This document shows, one piece after another, positions 31,506-41,517 of a stretch of 64,000 nucleotides of DNA. The notes below the pieces were generated by a model that did not search any database, was not told the DNA's origin, and saw only the letters and a list, made by a program, of their open reading frames with translations. Each line of letters opens with the position of its first letter. Position 1 is the first letter of the stretch. The position numbers were made by a program, and so were the translations under genes. This DNA is from Holosporaceae bacterium. GTDB lineage: Bacteria > Pseudomonadota > Alphaproteobacteria > UBA7879 > UBA5542. The stretch spans positions 806,001 to 870,000 of the forward strand of contig CP060261.1 in NCBI GenBank assembly GCA_022646525.1, written 5' to 3'.

Positions 31506-33237
31506 GTTCAGCGTTAAAGGATTTTTAGCCACTTTACTTTTTTTTTATGCCCTTTGGTAGGTGCTGGCTCTTTTTATTTTGTGGCTGACGAAAATCGTCC
31601 ACTTAAACTTCTTGTGCCCTTCATTTCTTTAACTCTTTTTTTTAATTTTCTGGGTTCTCTTCTTTTTTTTTTTGGGCCCTTTTCAGTGGCCTTTACATCT
31701 TGAATATGAAAAATCCTCATTTCTTTTTGCGGGCCTAATAGATGATCGCACTATTAAGGTGACGTGTGTTTTTGTATCTACTTTACTTTTATGCGGTGTA
31801 TTCCATTGGACAGTGCTGGAGCAAAAATTTTTAGATACAAAGAAATATGCTGCGTATCTTAGTCTTCTTTTATTTTTCTTTTTAATATTGGTAACAGCCC
31901 AATCATTTTTTTCATTCCTTCTGTCTTTGGGCGGGGTATCTGTGGTGGGGTATCTTGTTAAAACATTTATGTATGAAGATGTAGATAGCAATCGAGCTTC
32001 ATTTACACATCAAATTTTAGAGTTCATAACATTATTTTTTTGTATGGCAGGGGGATTTTTTTCTTTGAAAAAGCCGGGCCTTAGTGGGTCAAGTAATATT
32101 TATTATTGCTTACCAGTATTTTTCTTAATTCTTCAAAAAGTGGACGTTGTCGGGTTTAATTTTTGGCGAAAAGAGAAAAAAGATGTTTTGTCTAATTTTT
32201 ACTTTATCTTTCAAAAAAACTTTTTTCTTCTTACACCGATCATTCTTTATACCTTTACCCATTTAATGCGTTTCCCTGAAGCACTGAAGTTTGGATTTAT
32301 GGCTTTAGGTGTTTTTCACCTAATCAGTGCCTGCAGCCATGTTTTCGAGGGTATTGAAATCAGGGGTGTTGTAGAGTCTTTGTATCGTTTCTTTGGTGCA
32401 ATTTTTCTGATATGCATCGTGCGCGTTAAAAGTGTGGAAAGCGCTGTTTTATTCTTGCTTTTTAGCTCGTGCGTCTTGGTGCTTTTATTCTTGACAAATA
32501 GTGCTATAGAGTATTTTTTTCCTTCGAGATGACTCCAATCAATTAGTGTCACGAAAAACCTTCTTTTTGGGTTCTCGTTCGCGTTAAGTCTCGTGGCATT
32601 TATCGGCGGAACTTTGTTTTTTTTCCGCTACATACCTTGATGAGGTTAATGCGCTTATGCAGTGTGTTTATGTGTTTGTTTTCTCCCTCTTCTCTATTGT
32701 TTTCTTCCTGAGATGGGGCTCTTTATTAGGGGAGGCCGCTTGGGCAAGGTTTTGGGTGTTGAGGAAAAAGAAGCACTGTGCCTTTCCTGTTTGTCTTTAG
32801 GGGCAATTGTTTTACTTTTTTTTGTTTTTTGAAATAGGGGCCTTTTTTCCGAATAGGCGGCCTTATAAGCTATACCTTCTATGTTATTTTTGCGCCTTTT
32901 CTTTAGTGCCTTTTTTCTTTTGGTCTGTTTTTAAAGGGCGAGCGTTTGTATCGTGTTTTTCACAATATCTTTTTATAATGGCCACTCAAAAAGCTGAGGA
33001 CTCTTTTTCGGCTGCTTATGAGTATATTTTTATTGTGCCGTTTAAATACCTTTCTGAATTTTTCTCTCGTCGTGTGGATGCTTTTCTTTTTGAAAAAACT
33101 TCTTTAATGGTGCTGTTGGCTTTTTAAGTTCGGCAAATAAAATTATTTGGCCCGGCCTTAAAAGGGGGTTTTCACACCAAATGGTTTCCATTGTTTTAAT
33201 CATTGCTTTTTTAGCTTTTATTTCCCAGGTTTTGTAA
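31498..33237 (+). CDS. nuoL: Highly divergent NuoL-like complex I subunit, frameshifted
   Basis: By position between nuoK and nuoM, and by size (about 580 aa), this is NuoL, an antiporter-like proton-pumping subunit. ATG 31498 overlaps nuoK and opens MIEFSVKGFLATLLFF; shifts near 31550 and 31675 lead to a long open block to 32532 with many helices. Further shifts occur near 32560, 32640, 32800 and 33125, and it ends FLAFISQVL at 33237. Family motifs are hard to find: the GWE/LVGLCSY region reads LGGVSVVGYL, and the KSAQFPFHTWLPDAM region reads QKVDVVGFNFWRKEKKD. The assignment relies on context. Confidence 0.68.
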
Positions 33238-34699
33238 ATGAATTTACATACTGTTCCTCTACTGTCCACTCTTGTGTTTCTTCCGTTGTTGGGGGCAATC
33301 TTTGTGGTGTTCATTGATCAGAGTGTTTCTGCTAAAAATGCCCGACAGGTAGGGCTTTGGGTGACAACAGCAACCTTTCTTTTGTCTGTGGCTTTGTTTT
33401 GCATGTGTAAAGATTATTCGGGGCCGGGCTTTTTATTAAGCGAGCGCCATATGATTACACAGGCCTTAGGGCTTGAGTACCATTTAGGTGTCGATGCTTT
33501 ATCTCTTGGGTTTATTCTTTTAACCACATTCTTTTTCCCTTTGGTGATGTTGGTGTCATGGGACTATGAAGTGCGAGAATTAAAATTCTTTATCTTTTTG
33601 CTGCTTGTTTTAGAAACACTCATACTGGGCGCCCTGTGTTCTTTAAACCTTTTAGTGTTCTATATCTTTTTCGAAAGCGTATTGGTGCCCGTATATTTTT
33701 TAAGCAACCTAAAAAAGGAAAGTTTTCAAGAAGATTTAGGTATGAAAAATGTGCTTTACACTTTGCTTGGATCAATTTTTCTACTGGTCGCCATGCTTAA
33801 GTTGTACGATCTTTTGGGAACGTTTTCTTTTGTGGATATTCTTCAAAAACCGCTTTCATTGCGAATGCAATTGTTTTTGTTTACGGGATTCCTTTTTTCT
33901 TTTCTTGTTAAAATTCCTGTTTTCCCCTTTCATACCTGGATTGCACACACTTATAGCAATACGCATGCCCCTGTTTCGATGTTATTAACGGGCGCTATTA
34001 CTAAGTTAAGTATCTATGCGCTTTTGCGTTATAATTTTTCCTTTCATGATGCTATCTTTGTGTTGGGCCCTTACTTAAAGTGGTTCTTTTAGGGGGTTTT
34101 GTATACATTATGATCGGGCTCTACAGTCAAAGATATATTAATCGCCTGTTTGCACAAATTGATTTGGCGCACACCTCATTAGGTTTTGTTTTGTATTTTT
34201 CTTTTTACAAAAACAGCTTATGATAATAGGAATTTATCATATTTTTATTACGGCGCTTACCATTCCAGGCATCTATTATATTGCAAGCACTGTGACACGC
34301 AGATTGAATACAGATAGAATTAAATTCTTGGGCGGTATTGCATCTGTTATGCCTCAATTCTCGGTCTTGTTTTTTTATGGATGTTATATTTTAGCAATCT
34401 TGCCAGGCTCGCCTTTTTTATAAGTTTTATGCATCTGGCACTTCAAGAAGTATCCCCGGCATTTCTAGGGCAAGGCGTTGTTTTTTAAGTGCACTTGTTT
34501 TGCAGTTACACTGCTTTGGCTTTTACAGGCGGGTGGTATTTGGTATTATTTCTGAAGCTATGATTCGAAGCTTGGAAGATCTACAAAAAAAGAGGTATAT
34601 CTTTCCTGCTTTTTCACTTTTTTGACCCTATTTTTAGGGCTTTATCCCGAGCCGTTTATGAATGCGGCACATAAAATAGCTCGGGTTATCCCTTTATAG
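33238..34699 (+). CDS. nuoM: NADH-quinone oxidoreductase subunit M, frameshifted
   Basis: NuoM is a 14-helix antiporter-like pump of complex I. The first 284 codons are open and well conserved: GVDALSLGFILLTTFFFPL, LVFYIFFESVLVPVYFL (functional glutamate), LVKIPVFPFHTWIAHTYS (functional lysine) and GAITKLSIYALLRY (second lysine). A shift near 34090 leads to IDLAHTSLGF, then after 34218 MIIGIYHIFITALTIPGIYY, and more shifts near 34420 and 34480. It ends MNAAHKIARVIPL at TAG 34699. The usual LPDAH after HTW is IAHTY here. Starts immediately after nuoL. Confidence 0.88.
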
Positions 34700-34716
34700 T
34701 AAATGCATAAAATGCT

Positions 34717-36207
34717 ATGATTCAATTAACAATTTTTTCTTTTTTCCCTGAAATAGTAACCATTTTTTTAATATTTTTTGCATATTTTTGGGGTATGCTG
34801 GCACAGACAGACTTGCCGGAGCAACAAAACTTTATCGTTAAGTGCCCGGGCTATTTTTTGCAAACGATATATGTTGGCACCTTTCTTGTTGCCTTTTATT
34901 TTTTCTTTTATGCTCCAAATCATTTCAAAGAAAAAATTTTTCTCCCTTTTGTTCAAGTCACTCAGTTAAGCTTTTTTGTAAAAAATTTGATCTTTTTAAT
35001 AGGTGCTGCTTGGTTAGGGTTTAGGCTACGCATTGTTCGAAGAAGCTTACAGCGGGATTTTGTTTCTTCTTTCGAGTATTTATTTTTCGCATCCCTGCAT
35101 CTATTGTCTTGCTTGTTGGTGGTAAGCGCACAAAATTTCCTGTTTTTATATCTTGTGTTTATTCTGCAGCACATTTCATTCTTCTTTTTATCTTATCGAG
35201 AAGAGGATGAGGTGGAGGCCAAGAAAAGCCTGCTTAAGCATGCTGTTTTTGATTTAATGGCTTTGCTTGTTTTGGCAATTGCCCTTATTGGAATGTATTT
35301 AGGGGCAGGAGCACTGCATTTTTCAAGTATTGGTAATGCGGCACAGGCAGTGACTTCTCTTGGCTCTCCCTATCAAGACTGGGCACGGCTAAGCCTTTTT
35401 ATGGTGATTTTTTATGTATTTAGCCGACTGCGGGCTTTTCCCTTTTGCTTTTTCCGAGATACAGTGCCTTTGTTTTTGCCTAGGGCAGGGGTGCTGCATG
35501 TAATTTGCCAAGTATTCTCCATTCTTTTTATCTTTGGTGTTGCTTTAACAAAGTGTTTTTCAAGCTTGATTGATATTTGGGGTAACCTTTTATTTTATGG
35601 AGGCTTTTTAAGTCTTGTGTGGGCAAGCCTAACGCTTTTATTTCAAGACGATATTCGTAAATTCTTATCTTCGATTGTTCTGTTTTATGGGGGCATGGTT
35701 CTGATGTGTATTTCTGTTGGGAATACAAATGGACTTAATGCCGCCTTATTCTATTCGGTGCTGTTTTTAGTGAATGCTGCCACTTTAATTTATTTTTTAA
35801 TTAATGTGAGCATAAACGATATGAATATTTCTTCATTAAGCCAAATTTCTGGCTTGGGGCAAAAACATCCTGCTACGGCGATTATATTGGCAGTATGTCT
35901 GCTTTCTTTGGCTTCTGTGCCGCCTTTTTCAGGATTTTGGACTACACTATACGTATTAAAGGAGTTGATTTTTAAGGGGTGGATTTATGTTGCAATTATT
36001 CTTCTGTGTATTGTGCTGTCTTCTTTTCAGTATTTTCATGTTATGCGGTTGCTCTATTTCTCGAGAGGCTATAATCAACTTGATCTTACAGAAAGCTGGA
36101 AAAGCACTTGGCTTGTCGTGCCCATTTTTTTGACCTTCTTCTTTTTATTTCACAAGCATATCATTGCTTTTATTTCAATAGTCACGAATAGCTCATGGAG
36201 CAGTTGA
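34717..36207 (+). CDS. nuoN: NuoN-like complex I subunit, divergent
   Basis: This is an intact 496-aa protein with about 13-14 hydrophobic helices in the NuoN position. The best family match is the C-terminal part: GFLSLVWASLTLLFQDDIRKFLSSI and LLSLASVPPFSGFWTTLYVLKELI, typical of NuoN (LxSLxGxPPxxGFxxK). The core motif normally reading KxxxxPFHxWxPDVY is RLRAFPFCFFRDTVPLFLP here: the key lysine is arginine and the histidine and tryptophan are lost. Complex I assembly may be kept while pumping by this subunit is impaired. It overlaps birA by one base (TGATG). Confidence 0.82.
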   Translation: MIQLTIFSFFPEIVTIFLIFFAYFWGMLAQTDLPEQQNFIVKCPGYFLQTIYVGTFLVAFYFFFYAPNHFKEKIFLPFVQVTQLSFFVKNLIFLIGAAWLGFRLRIVRRSLQRDFVSSFEYLFFASLHLLSCLLVVSAQNFLFLYLVFILQHISFFFLSYREEDEVEAKKSLLKHAVFDLMALLVLAIALIGMYLGAGALHFSSIGNAAQAVTSLGSPYQDWARLSLFMVIFYVFSRLRAFPFCFFRDTVPLFLPRAGVLHVICQVFSILFIFGVALTKCFSSLIDIWGNLLFYGGFLSLVWASLTLLFQDDIRKFLSSIVLFYGGMVLMCISVGNTNGLNAALFYSVLFLVNAATLIYFLINVSINDMNISSLSQISGLGQKHPATAIILAVCLLSLASVPPFSGFWTTLYVLKELIFKGWIYVAIILLCIVLSSFQYFHVMRLLYFSRGYNQLDLTESWKSTWLVVPIFLTFFFLFHKHIIAFISIVTNSSWSS

Positions 36208-36929
36208 TGAAATACACATATGAGTGGATTGAGCACACAAGTAGCACAATGGATGAAGCAAAGATTTGGGCTGAAAAAAATGCAAGTACAGCTGAGAAGG
36301 TACCGCACTTTATTCAGGCGGGGTTGCAAAGCATAGGCCGAGGAAAGGCGGGACGCAACTGGGTGTCAAAAAAAGGAAATTTTTTTTCAACGCTTATTCT
36401 GCATTTTCCCCATAGCCTTGATAAGAGAGGACAAATATCGTTTGTAACCGGGGTTTCAGTTGTGAGGGCACTGCGAGAATTTAAAAAGAATCTTCCTGTT
36501 AAACTTAAATGGCCCAATGATTTTTATGTAGAAGGAAAAAAATTAGGGGGCATTCTTTTGGAGTTTCACGACTATGGACAACCTTATTTATGTATTGCTG
36601 TTGGAATTAACTTTGTTTCAAACCCTGCACATGTATCGTCTACACACCTGAAAAAACTTGGTTTAGATCTTGACTTGCACTTGTTTCGACGCGTTTTTTT
36701 AAAAAACCTTTTAGAAGATTATAAAACTTGGGTTGACAATGGTTTTTCAAAAATTAAAAATTCATGGATATCAAATAGCTTACATAAAGATTCAATGGTT
36801 AGTATTTCTTTAGGCAAACGCAAGTATGTTGGCGAATTTCATACGATTAGCGATGTGGGGGAGTTGGTTTTGAAAAATGAAGATGGAAAGTCGATAGTAT
36901 TTTCTACGGGGGAGGTTTTTTTTGAATAA
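36207..36929 (+). CDS. birA: Biotin-[acetyl-CoA-carboxylase] ligase
   Basis: This enzyme attaches biotin to the carrier protein of acetyl-CoA carboxylase through biotinyl-AMP. It is the short form without a DNA-binding domain. SSTMDEAK, QSIGRGKAGRNWVS (biotinyl-AMP loop), LKWPNDFYVEGKKLGGIL (KWPND signature) and CIAVGINF are all present, and a C-terminal SH3-like domain ends FSTGEVFFE. I chose ATG 36207, which overlaps the nuoN stop and has GGAG nearby; ATG 36195, in frame, is an alternative. Intact, 240 aa. The nuoN-birA-rnj order is alphaproteobacterial. Confidence 0.94.
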   Translation: MKYTYEWIEHTSSTMDEAKIWAEKNASTAEKVPHFIQAGLQSIGRGKAGRNWVSKKGNFFSTLILHFPHSLDKRGQISFVTGVSVVRALREFKKNLPVKLKWPNDFYVEGKKLGGILLEFHDYGQPYLCIAVGINFVSNPAHVSSTHLKKLGLDLDLHLFRRVFLKNLLEDYKTWVDNGFSKIKNSWISNSLHKDSMVSISLGKRKYVGEFHTISDVGELVLKNEDGKSIVFSTGEVFFE

Positions 36930-36946
36930 TTTTTTAGGAGATTCAA

Positions 36947-38589
36947 ATGGGCGTAGATAAAAACGCACTTTATTTTTTACCTTTGGGTGGTGCGGGCGAA
37001 ATCGGCATGAACCTAAATGCATATCGGTATGGTGATAAATGGTTATTAGTCGATATGGGTATTACGTTTAATGACCGTCTCGGTATTGAGGTGTTGATGC
37101 CTAACCCACAATATTTAATTGAGCAAAAAGAGAAAATTTGTGGCCTTTTCTTGACCCATGGACATGAAGATCATATTGGGGCCATTCCGTATTTGTGGAA
37201 CAGATTCAAGTGCCCTATGTATGCCACACCTTTCACAGCAGAGCTTATTCGTCACAAAATGAATGATCAGCAGATCGATATAGAGGGATATCTGCACGAG
37301 GTGCCGCTCGAAGGAAAAATTGACATTGGGCCATTTAAGATTTATTTAGTGACGTTAACCCACTCTGTTCCCGAGCCTAATGGCGCATTGATTGAGGCGG
37401 GAAACACAAAAGTTTTTCACACCGGTGATTGGAAAATTGATCCCAACCCTCTAATTGGAAAGCCTGTAGAAGAAGAGGCGCTTAGAAAAATTGGTGATGC
37501 TGGTGTGGATGCAATGGTTTGTGATTCAACCAATGTTTTTTGTGAAGGGGATTCTGGTTCTGAAGAGGAAGTCGAATCTAATCTCTCAGATCTAATCGGA
37601 TCATATAAGAAAAATGCTGTTTTTGTTACATGCTTTGCTTCAAATTTAGCGCGCCTTCAAACAATTGCTCTTGCCGCAAAAAAGCATGGCCGACATGTAG
37701 CTATTTTGGGGCGTGGTTTTTCACGAATTAATGAGATTGCAAGAAAGCTGGGGTATTTAAAAAATGTACCACCTTTTCTTACGCTTTCTAATGTTAAAAA
37801 GTATGCACGCAATAAGGTTTTGTATTTGTGTTCAGGGAGTCAGGGCGAGCATCGTGCAGCGCTAAGCCGTATTGCATCAGAAAGCCATCCTGACGTTAGC
37901 ATGAGCCCTGGGATGTTGTTATTTTTTTCGTCACGCATTATTCCGGGCAATGAAAAATCAATTATTTCTTTGCAAAACAAAATCACAAAACTAGGCGTTA
38001 AAGTGGTTTACGGTAAAGGGATGATATTCACGTATCAGGGCACCCAAGTCGAAATGATCTTGTAAGAATGTATGATTGGATTCGTCCAAAAACACTTATT
38101 CCTGTTCATGGCGAGCTGATTCATCTGGTAGAGCAGGGCGTTTAGGTAAAAAAAAGCGGTATTCCAAGTATTGTCATTCCTGAAAATGGATCTTTAATTC
38201 GAATAGATTCTTCGGGCGGCGTTTTTAGAAGAAGAGGTGCCGGCTGGGCGTCTTGCGCTGGATGGGAACAAGCTGCTTTCGCTTTCCCACAGCACATTCA
38301 AAGAGCGCATGAAGATTGGTCAAGAAGGAGTTGCCTTTGTATCGGTTTGCTTAAAAGAAGATAATCAGCTACATGGCACACCGTCTCTTATTTTTCATGG
38401 TGTAAGTGTTGATGGTGATCTTAAAAATGAGTGTATTGCTGAAATTCAATACTGATTGAATCTTTATCACTTATGGAAAGAAATGATGAAAAACTCCTTG
38501 CCGAACATATTCGGCTTTCTGTTCAAAGAAAAGTAAGGAGCGAAATTGATAAAAAGCCTGTTATTATTTCTCAGATAACGAAAATTTAG
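36947..38589 (+). CDS. rnj: Ribonuclease J, frameshifts plus in-frame TAG
   Basis: RNase J is a metallo-beta-lactamase/beta-CASP nuclease for mRNA turnover and rRNA maturation. [21 protein letters not shown] opens it, and the zinc motif is [23 protein letters not shown] and [16 protein letters not shown] are beta-CASP features. The frame shifts near 38060, where [12 protein letters not shown] begins the next block. An in-frame TAG at 38143-38145 is followed, same frame, by [19 protein letters not shown] shift near 38228 leads to [12 protein letters not shown], and one near 38450 to the C-terminal [21 protein letters not shown], ending at TAG 38589. About 547 aa. Confidence 0.92.
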
Positions 38590-38596
38590 CATTTTC

Positions 38597-38625
38597 TTGA
38601 TCTTTTGGTATGCTAATGCTATCAA
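38597..38625 (+). promoter_or_regulatory. Promoter of tRNA-Leu
   Basis: TTGATC (38597-38602) and TATCAA (38620-38625) are 17 bases apart and end nine bases before the mature tRNA 5' end. Matches to consensus are four of six at each element. Confidence 0.5.
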
Positions 38626-38634
38626 AAAATAAGT

Positions 38635-38721
38635 GCGGTCGTGGCGGAACTGGTAGACGCGCAGCGTTGAGGTCGCTGTGGTGGAAACACCGTGGAAGTT
38701 CGAGTCTTCTCGACCGCACCA
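38635..38721 (+). tRNA. tRNA-Leu (anticodon GAG)
   Basis: This is an 87-base class II tRNA with a long variable arm. The acceptor GCGGTCG pairs with CGACCGC. The anticodon arm CAGCG/CGCTG encloses TTGAGGT with anticodon GAG. The variable arm is TGGTGGAAACACCG, and the T-arm has AGTTCGAGTCTTC. CCA is encoded at 38719-38721. Confidence 0.96.
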
Positions 38722-38765
38722 AACAGGGTTTTTAAACAAATAAATTAAAGTCACTGGAGACATTA

Positions 38766-40150
38766 ATGGAAGCATTGGTAACGACTGAAGCCGAAAATGC
38801 AGAAAAAGTTCTTGATGTCGTTTCGCCAGATTTAATTTCCCATCTTCAAAACCCTCATTGAAACGGCCAATAAAAAGAAAACTTAAAGAAGAAATTAAGA
38901 AATTAAACGTAGCTGACTTTTGCCATTGTTCTTGGTACAATTTCTGAAGAAGAGTTTAACGCACTTTTTCCGCTCATAGATCTCAGCTTTGATTTTGATG
39001 TTTTGCTTGAGCTTCCTGATCGGTTACGCCAACAGCTTGTTCATATTGTTGGGATAAAAAGGCTTGCAAAAAAACTGCCCGAGCTTGATAGTGACGACGC
39101 TTTCTTCATTATTGACGAGTTGACAAATGTACAGCAGGAAGAACTGTTAAGCATTATCCCTGCCGCGACAAGGGCGGGGTATGAAAAAATTCCTCTTATC
39201 CAGAAGAGTCTGCGGCAAGGATGATGCAGCAAGAGCTTGTTGCCGTGCCTTCATTCTGGAAGGTTGGCGATATTTTAAAGCACATTCAAAATTCAGAGCT
39301 TATTCCAGACGAATTTTACGAAGTATATATTGTAAACCCAAAGCATAAAATTTTGGGTAGTGTGCACTTAAGTCAGGTTGTGCGCAGCCAGCACTCAACC
39401 CCTTTAAAAGCGATCATGGGGAAGGAATTAAAAGTTATTCCGGCAACTATGGACCAAGAAGAAGTTGCCCACTTGTTTCGCAAGTATAACCTTGTTTCTG
39501 CGCCAGTTGAGGATGACTCTGGCCGAATTATTGGCATGATTATGGCGGATGACGTTGTAGATGTTATTGATGAAGAGGCGGAGCGAGACATTCTTCACCT
39601 TGCACGGGTGGGTGAGTCAGATTTAAGTGCCCCCTTTTTTGAAACATCAAGTCGCCGTATTGGATGGCTGTGTGTAAGTCTTGTTAATGCTTTAATGGCT
39701 GCCTTTGTGATTGATCATTATAAAGGCACCATTGAAAGTAAGGGGTCGCTTGCAGCGCTTATGACGGTTGTAGCAGCCATGGGTGGGGCGGCAGGAACGC
39801 AAGTTGTAGCTGTTACCGTTCGCGCCTATGCATCGCGTATCTTTAATACACAAAGCCCCTGGCGTGCGCTTAGGAAGGAAACCTTCATTGGCCTTGCAAA
39901 CGCTGTCTTTTTTTCAATTATACTATCTGCCATTGTTTTGTTTTGGCTTGGTGATGTGCGTGTGGCGCTTATTTTGCCGGCCGCCCTTGTTTTCAATATG
40001 TGTTGGGCGTCAGCTGGCGGTGTTTTGTTTCCTATGCTTGTATCAAGGCTTGGGCTTGACCCTGCAGTAAGTGCGGGCCCACTGCTTGCAGCAACTTCAG
40101 ATGTGCTTGGTTTCGCCGTATTTTTAGGACTTGCGAGCTTTTTTCTTTAG
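38766..40150 (+). CDS. mgtE: Magnesium transporter MgtE, frameshifted N-terminus
   Basis: MgtE is a Mg2+ channel gated by cytosolic Mg2+ through an N domain and CBS pair. ATG 38766 gives MEALVTTEAENAEKVLDVVS; breaks near 38855, 38920 and 38945 fragment the N domain. MLELPDRLRQQLVHIVGI resumes at 39003, with a shift near 39220. From there the frame is open: CBS domains (YIVNPKHKILGSVHLS, VSAPVEDDSGRIIGMIMADDV), SRRIGWLCVSLVNALMAAF (start of TM1), then VAAMGGAAGTQVVAVTVR, where the family has MGGNAGTQ; asparagine is replaced by alanine. Five helices end AVFLGLASFFL. About 460 aa. Confidence 0.92.
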
Positions 40151-40160
40151 GAGGACAAAT

Positions 40161-41340
40161 TTGTACGACGTAGTGATTGTAGGGGCAACGCGTACCCCTC
40201 ATGGGCTTTATCATGGAAAGCTTGCGCGCCTTTCGGCCCCTGAATTGGGATCTGTATCTGTAAGGGCTTTATTAAGTGTTGTTCCTTACGCGCCTGAGAA
40301 AATAAATAGTTTAATTATGGGCTCTGTCTTACAGGCAGGGCAGGGCCAGTCTCCTGCACGACAAGTTGCACTTAAATCAAATTTACCTGAAAGCATTCAC
40401 ACATTTACGGTGAATAAAGTTTGCGGATCTGGCATGCAAGCCATTGTATCTGGCATGCAAGAAATTCAAACAGGGGCTTCAAAGGCAGTGATTGCAGGAG
40501 GTATGGAAAGCATGAGCCGTGCACCCTTACTGATCAAAAAAGCCTCTAAAAAAGACGACATCTCTGAAGAGGCGTTGGGCGATCATATGATGCTAGATGG
40601 CCTTGAAGATGATTATAAAAAAAATACTCCTATGGGTGTTTTTGCCGAGGAAACAGCTGCCAAGTATCAATTTACACGAGAAGCACAGGATAAGTTTGCA
40701 ACAGAATCTCTTGAAAAAGCTTTAAAAGCCTATAAAGATCGGGCATTTGAGCCAGAGGTCGTGCCTATAGTGATTCAAACGCCCAATGGTCAGGCCGAAG
40801 TGCATGAAGATGAAAACCTAGGGCGTGCAACACCTGAAAAAATAAAACAGCTGAAGCCTGTTTTTTTCACCGGAAGGCACCATTACAGCCGCAACGGCAA
40901 GTGGTATTGCCGACGGTGCATCTGCTGTGTTTTTAATGCAAAAAGAAGAGGCAGAAAAAATGATGTGGAGATTCGTGCCATAATTATTGCCACGGCATCT
41001 CACGGCCATGCACCTAATGAATTTACGACAGCCCTGATCCATGCCACTGAAAAAAGTTTTAAAGCGCGCTGGTTGGTCTATCGACGATGTGGATTTATTT
41101 GAAGTAAACGAAGCTTTTGCGGTTGTGCCCATGGCCTTTATGAAAGAGCTAAGTGTTAAAAGGGAAAAGATTAACGTACATGGCGGCGCATGTGCCATTG
41201 GACATCCGATTGGATCATCAGGGGCACGTGTGGTTGTTACACTTCTTAATGCGCTTGAACGATATGATAAAAAAAGAGGTATTGCCACGGTATGCATTGG
41301 CGGGGGCGAAAGCCTTGCCATTGCGATTGAACGGCATTAA
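40161..41340 (+). CDS. Acetyl-CoA acetyltransferase (thiolase), frameshifted
   Basis: This biosynthetic-type thiolase condenses two acetyl-CoA to acetoacetyl-CoA, or the reverse. TTG 40161 follows AGGAGG (40149-40154) at ideal spacing and gives YDVVIVGATRTPHGLYHGKL. The acyl-accepting cysteine is in VNKVCGSGMQAI. Shifts near 40865, 40960 and 41055 break the middle (GTITAATASGIADGASAVFL is readable). The C-terminal part has VDLFEVNEAFAVV and GGACAIGHPIGSSGARVV with the catalytic histidine and CIGGGE loop. About 393 aa. The matching reductase or mevalonate genes are not in the window, so the pathway is open. Confidence 0.93.
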
Positions 41341-41374
41341 GCACAGTTACTTTTTTGAAGAATTGCTGAAAAAC

Positions 41375-41402
41375 TTGTTGTTTTTAATAAAAATGCTATA
41401 AC
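41375..41402 (+). promoter_or_regulatory. Promoter of 4.5S RNA
   Basis: TTGTTG (41375-41380) and TATAAC (41397-41402) are separated by 16 bases. The predicted start, eight bases after the -10 element, coincides with the first G of the 4.5S RNA at 41410. Confidence 0.65.
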
Positions 41403-41409
41403 TTTTATA

Positions 41410-41500
41410 GGGCTGGCCGTGGGCGAGTTGTTTTGTGAACCGGGTCAGATTCGGAAGAAAGCAGCCACAGCGAAATTGGCTTGGGTCACGTGTCCAGTCC
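41410..41500 (+). ncRNA. ffs: 4.5S RNA of the signal recognition particle
   Basis: The apical SRP domain is clear: GGTCAGATTCGGAAGAAAGCAGCC (41443 onward) contains the asymmetric loop and GGAA-type tetraloop bound by Ffh. The ends pair: GGGCTGG (41410-41416) with CCAGTCC (41494-41500), continued imperfectly by CCGTGG/TCACGTG. It acts with Ffh to deliver membrane proteins to SecYEG. The ffs-dnaX-ybaB-recR order supports the call. Confidence 0.92.
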
Positions 41501-41517
41501 GCTTATTTTGAGGGAAT

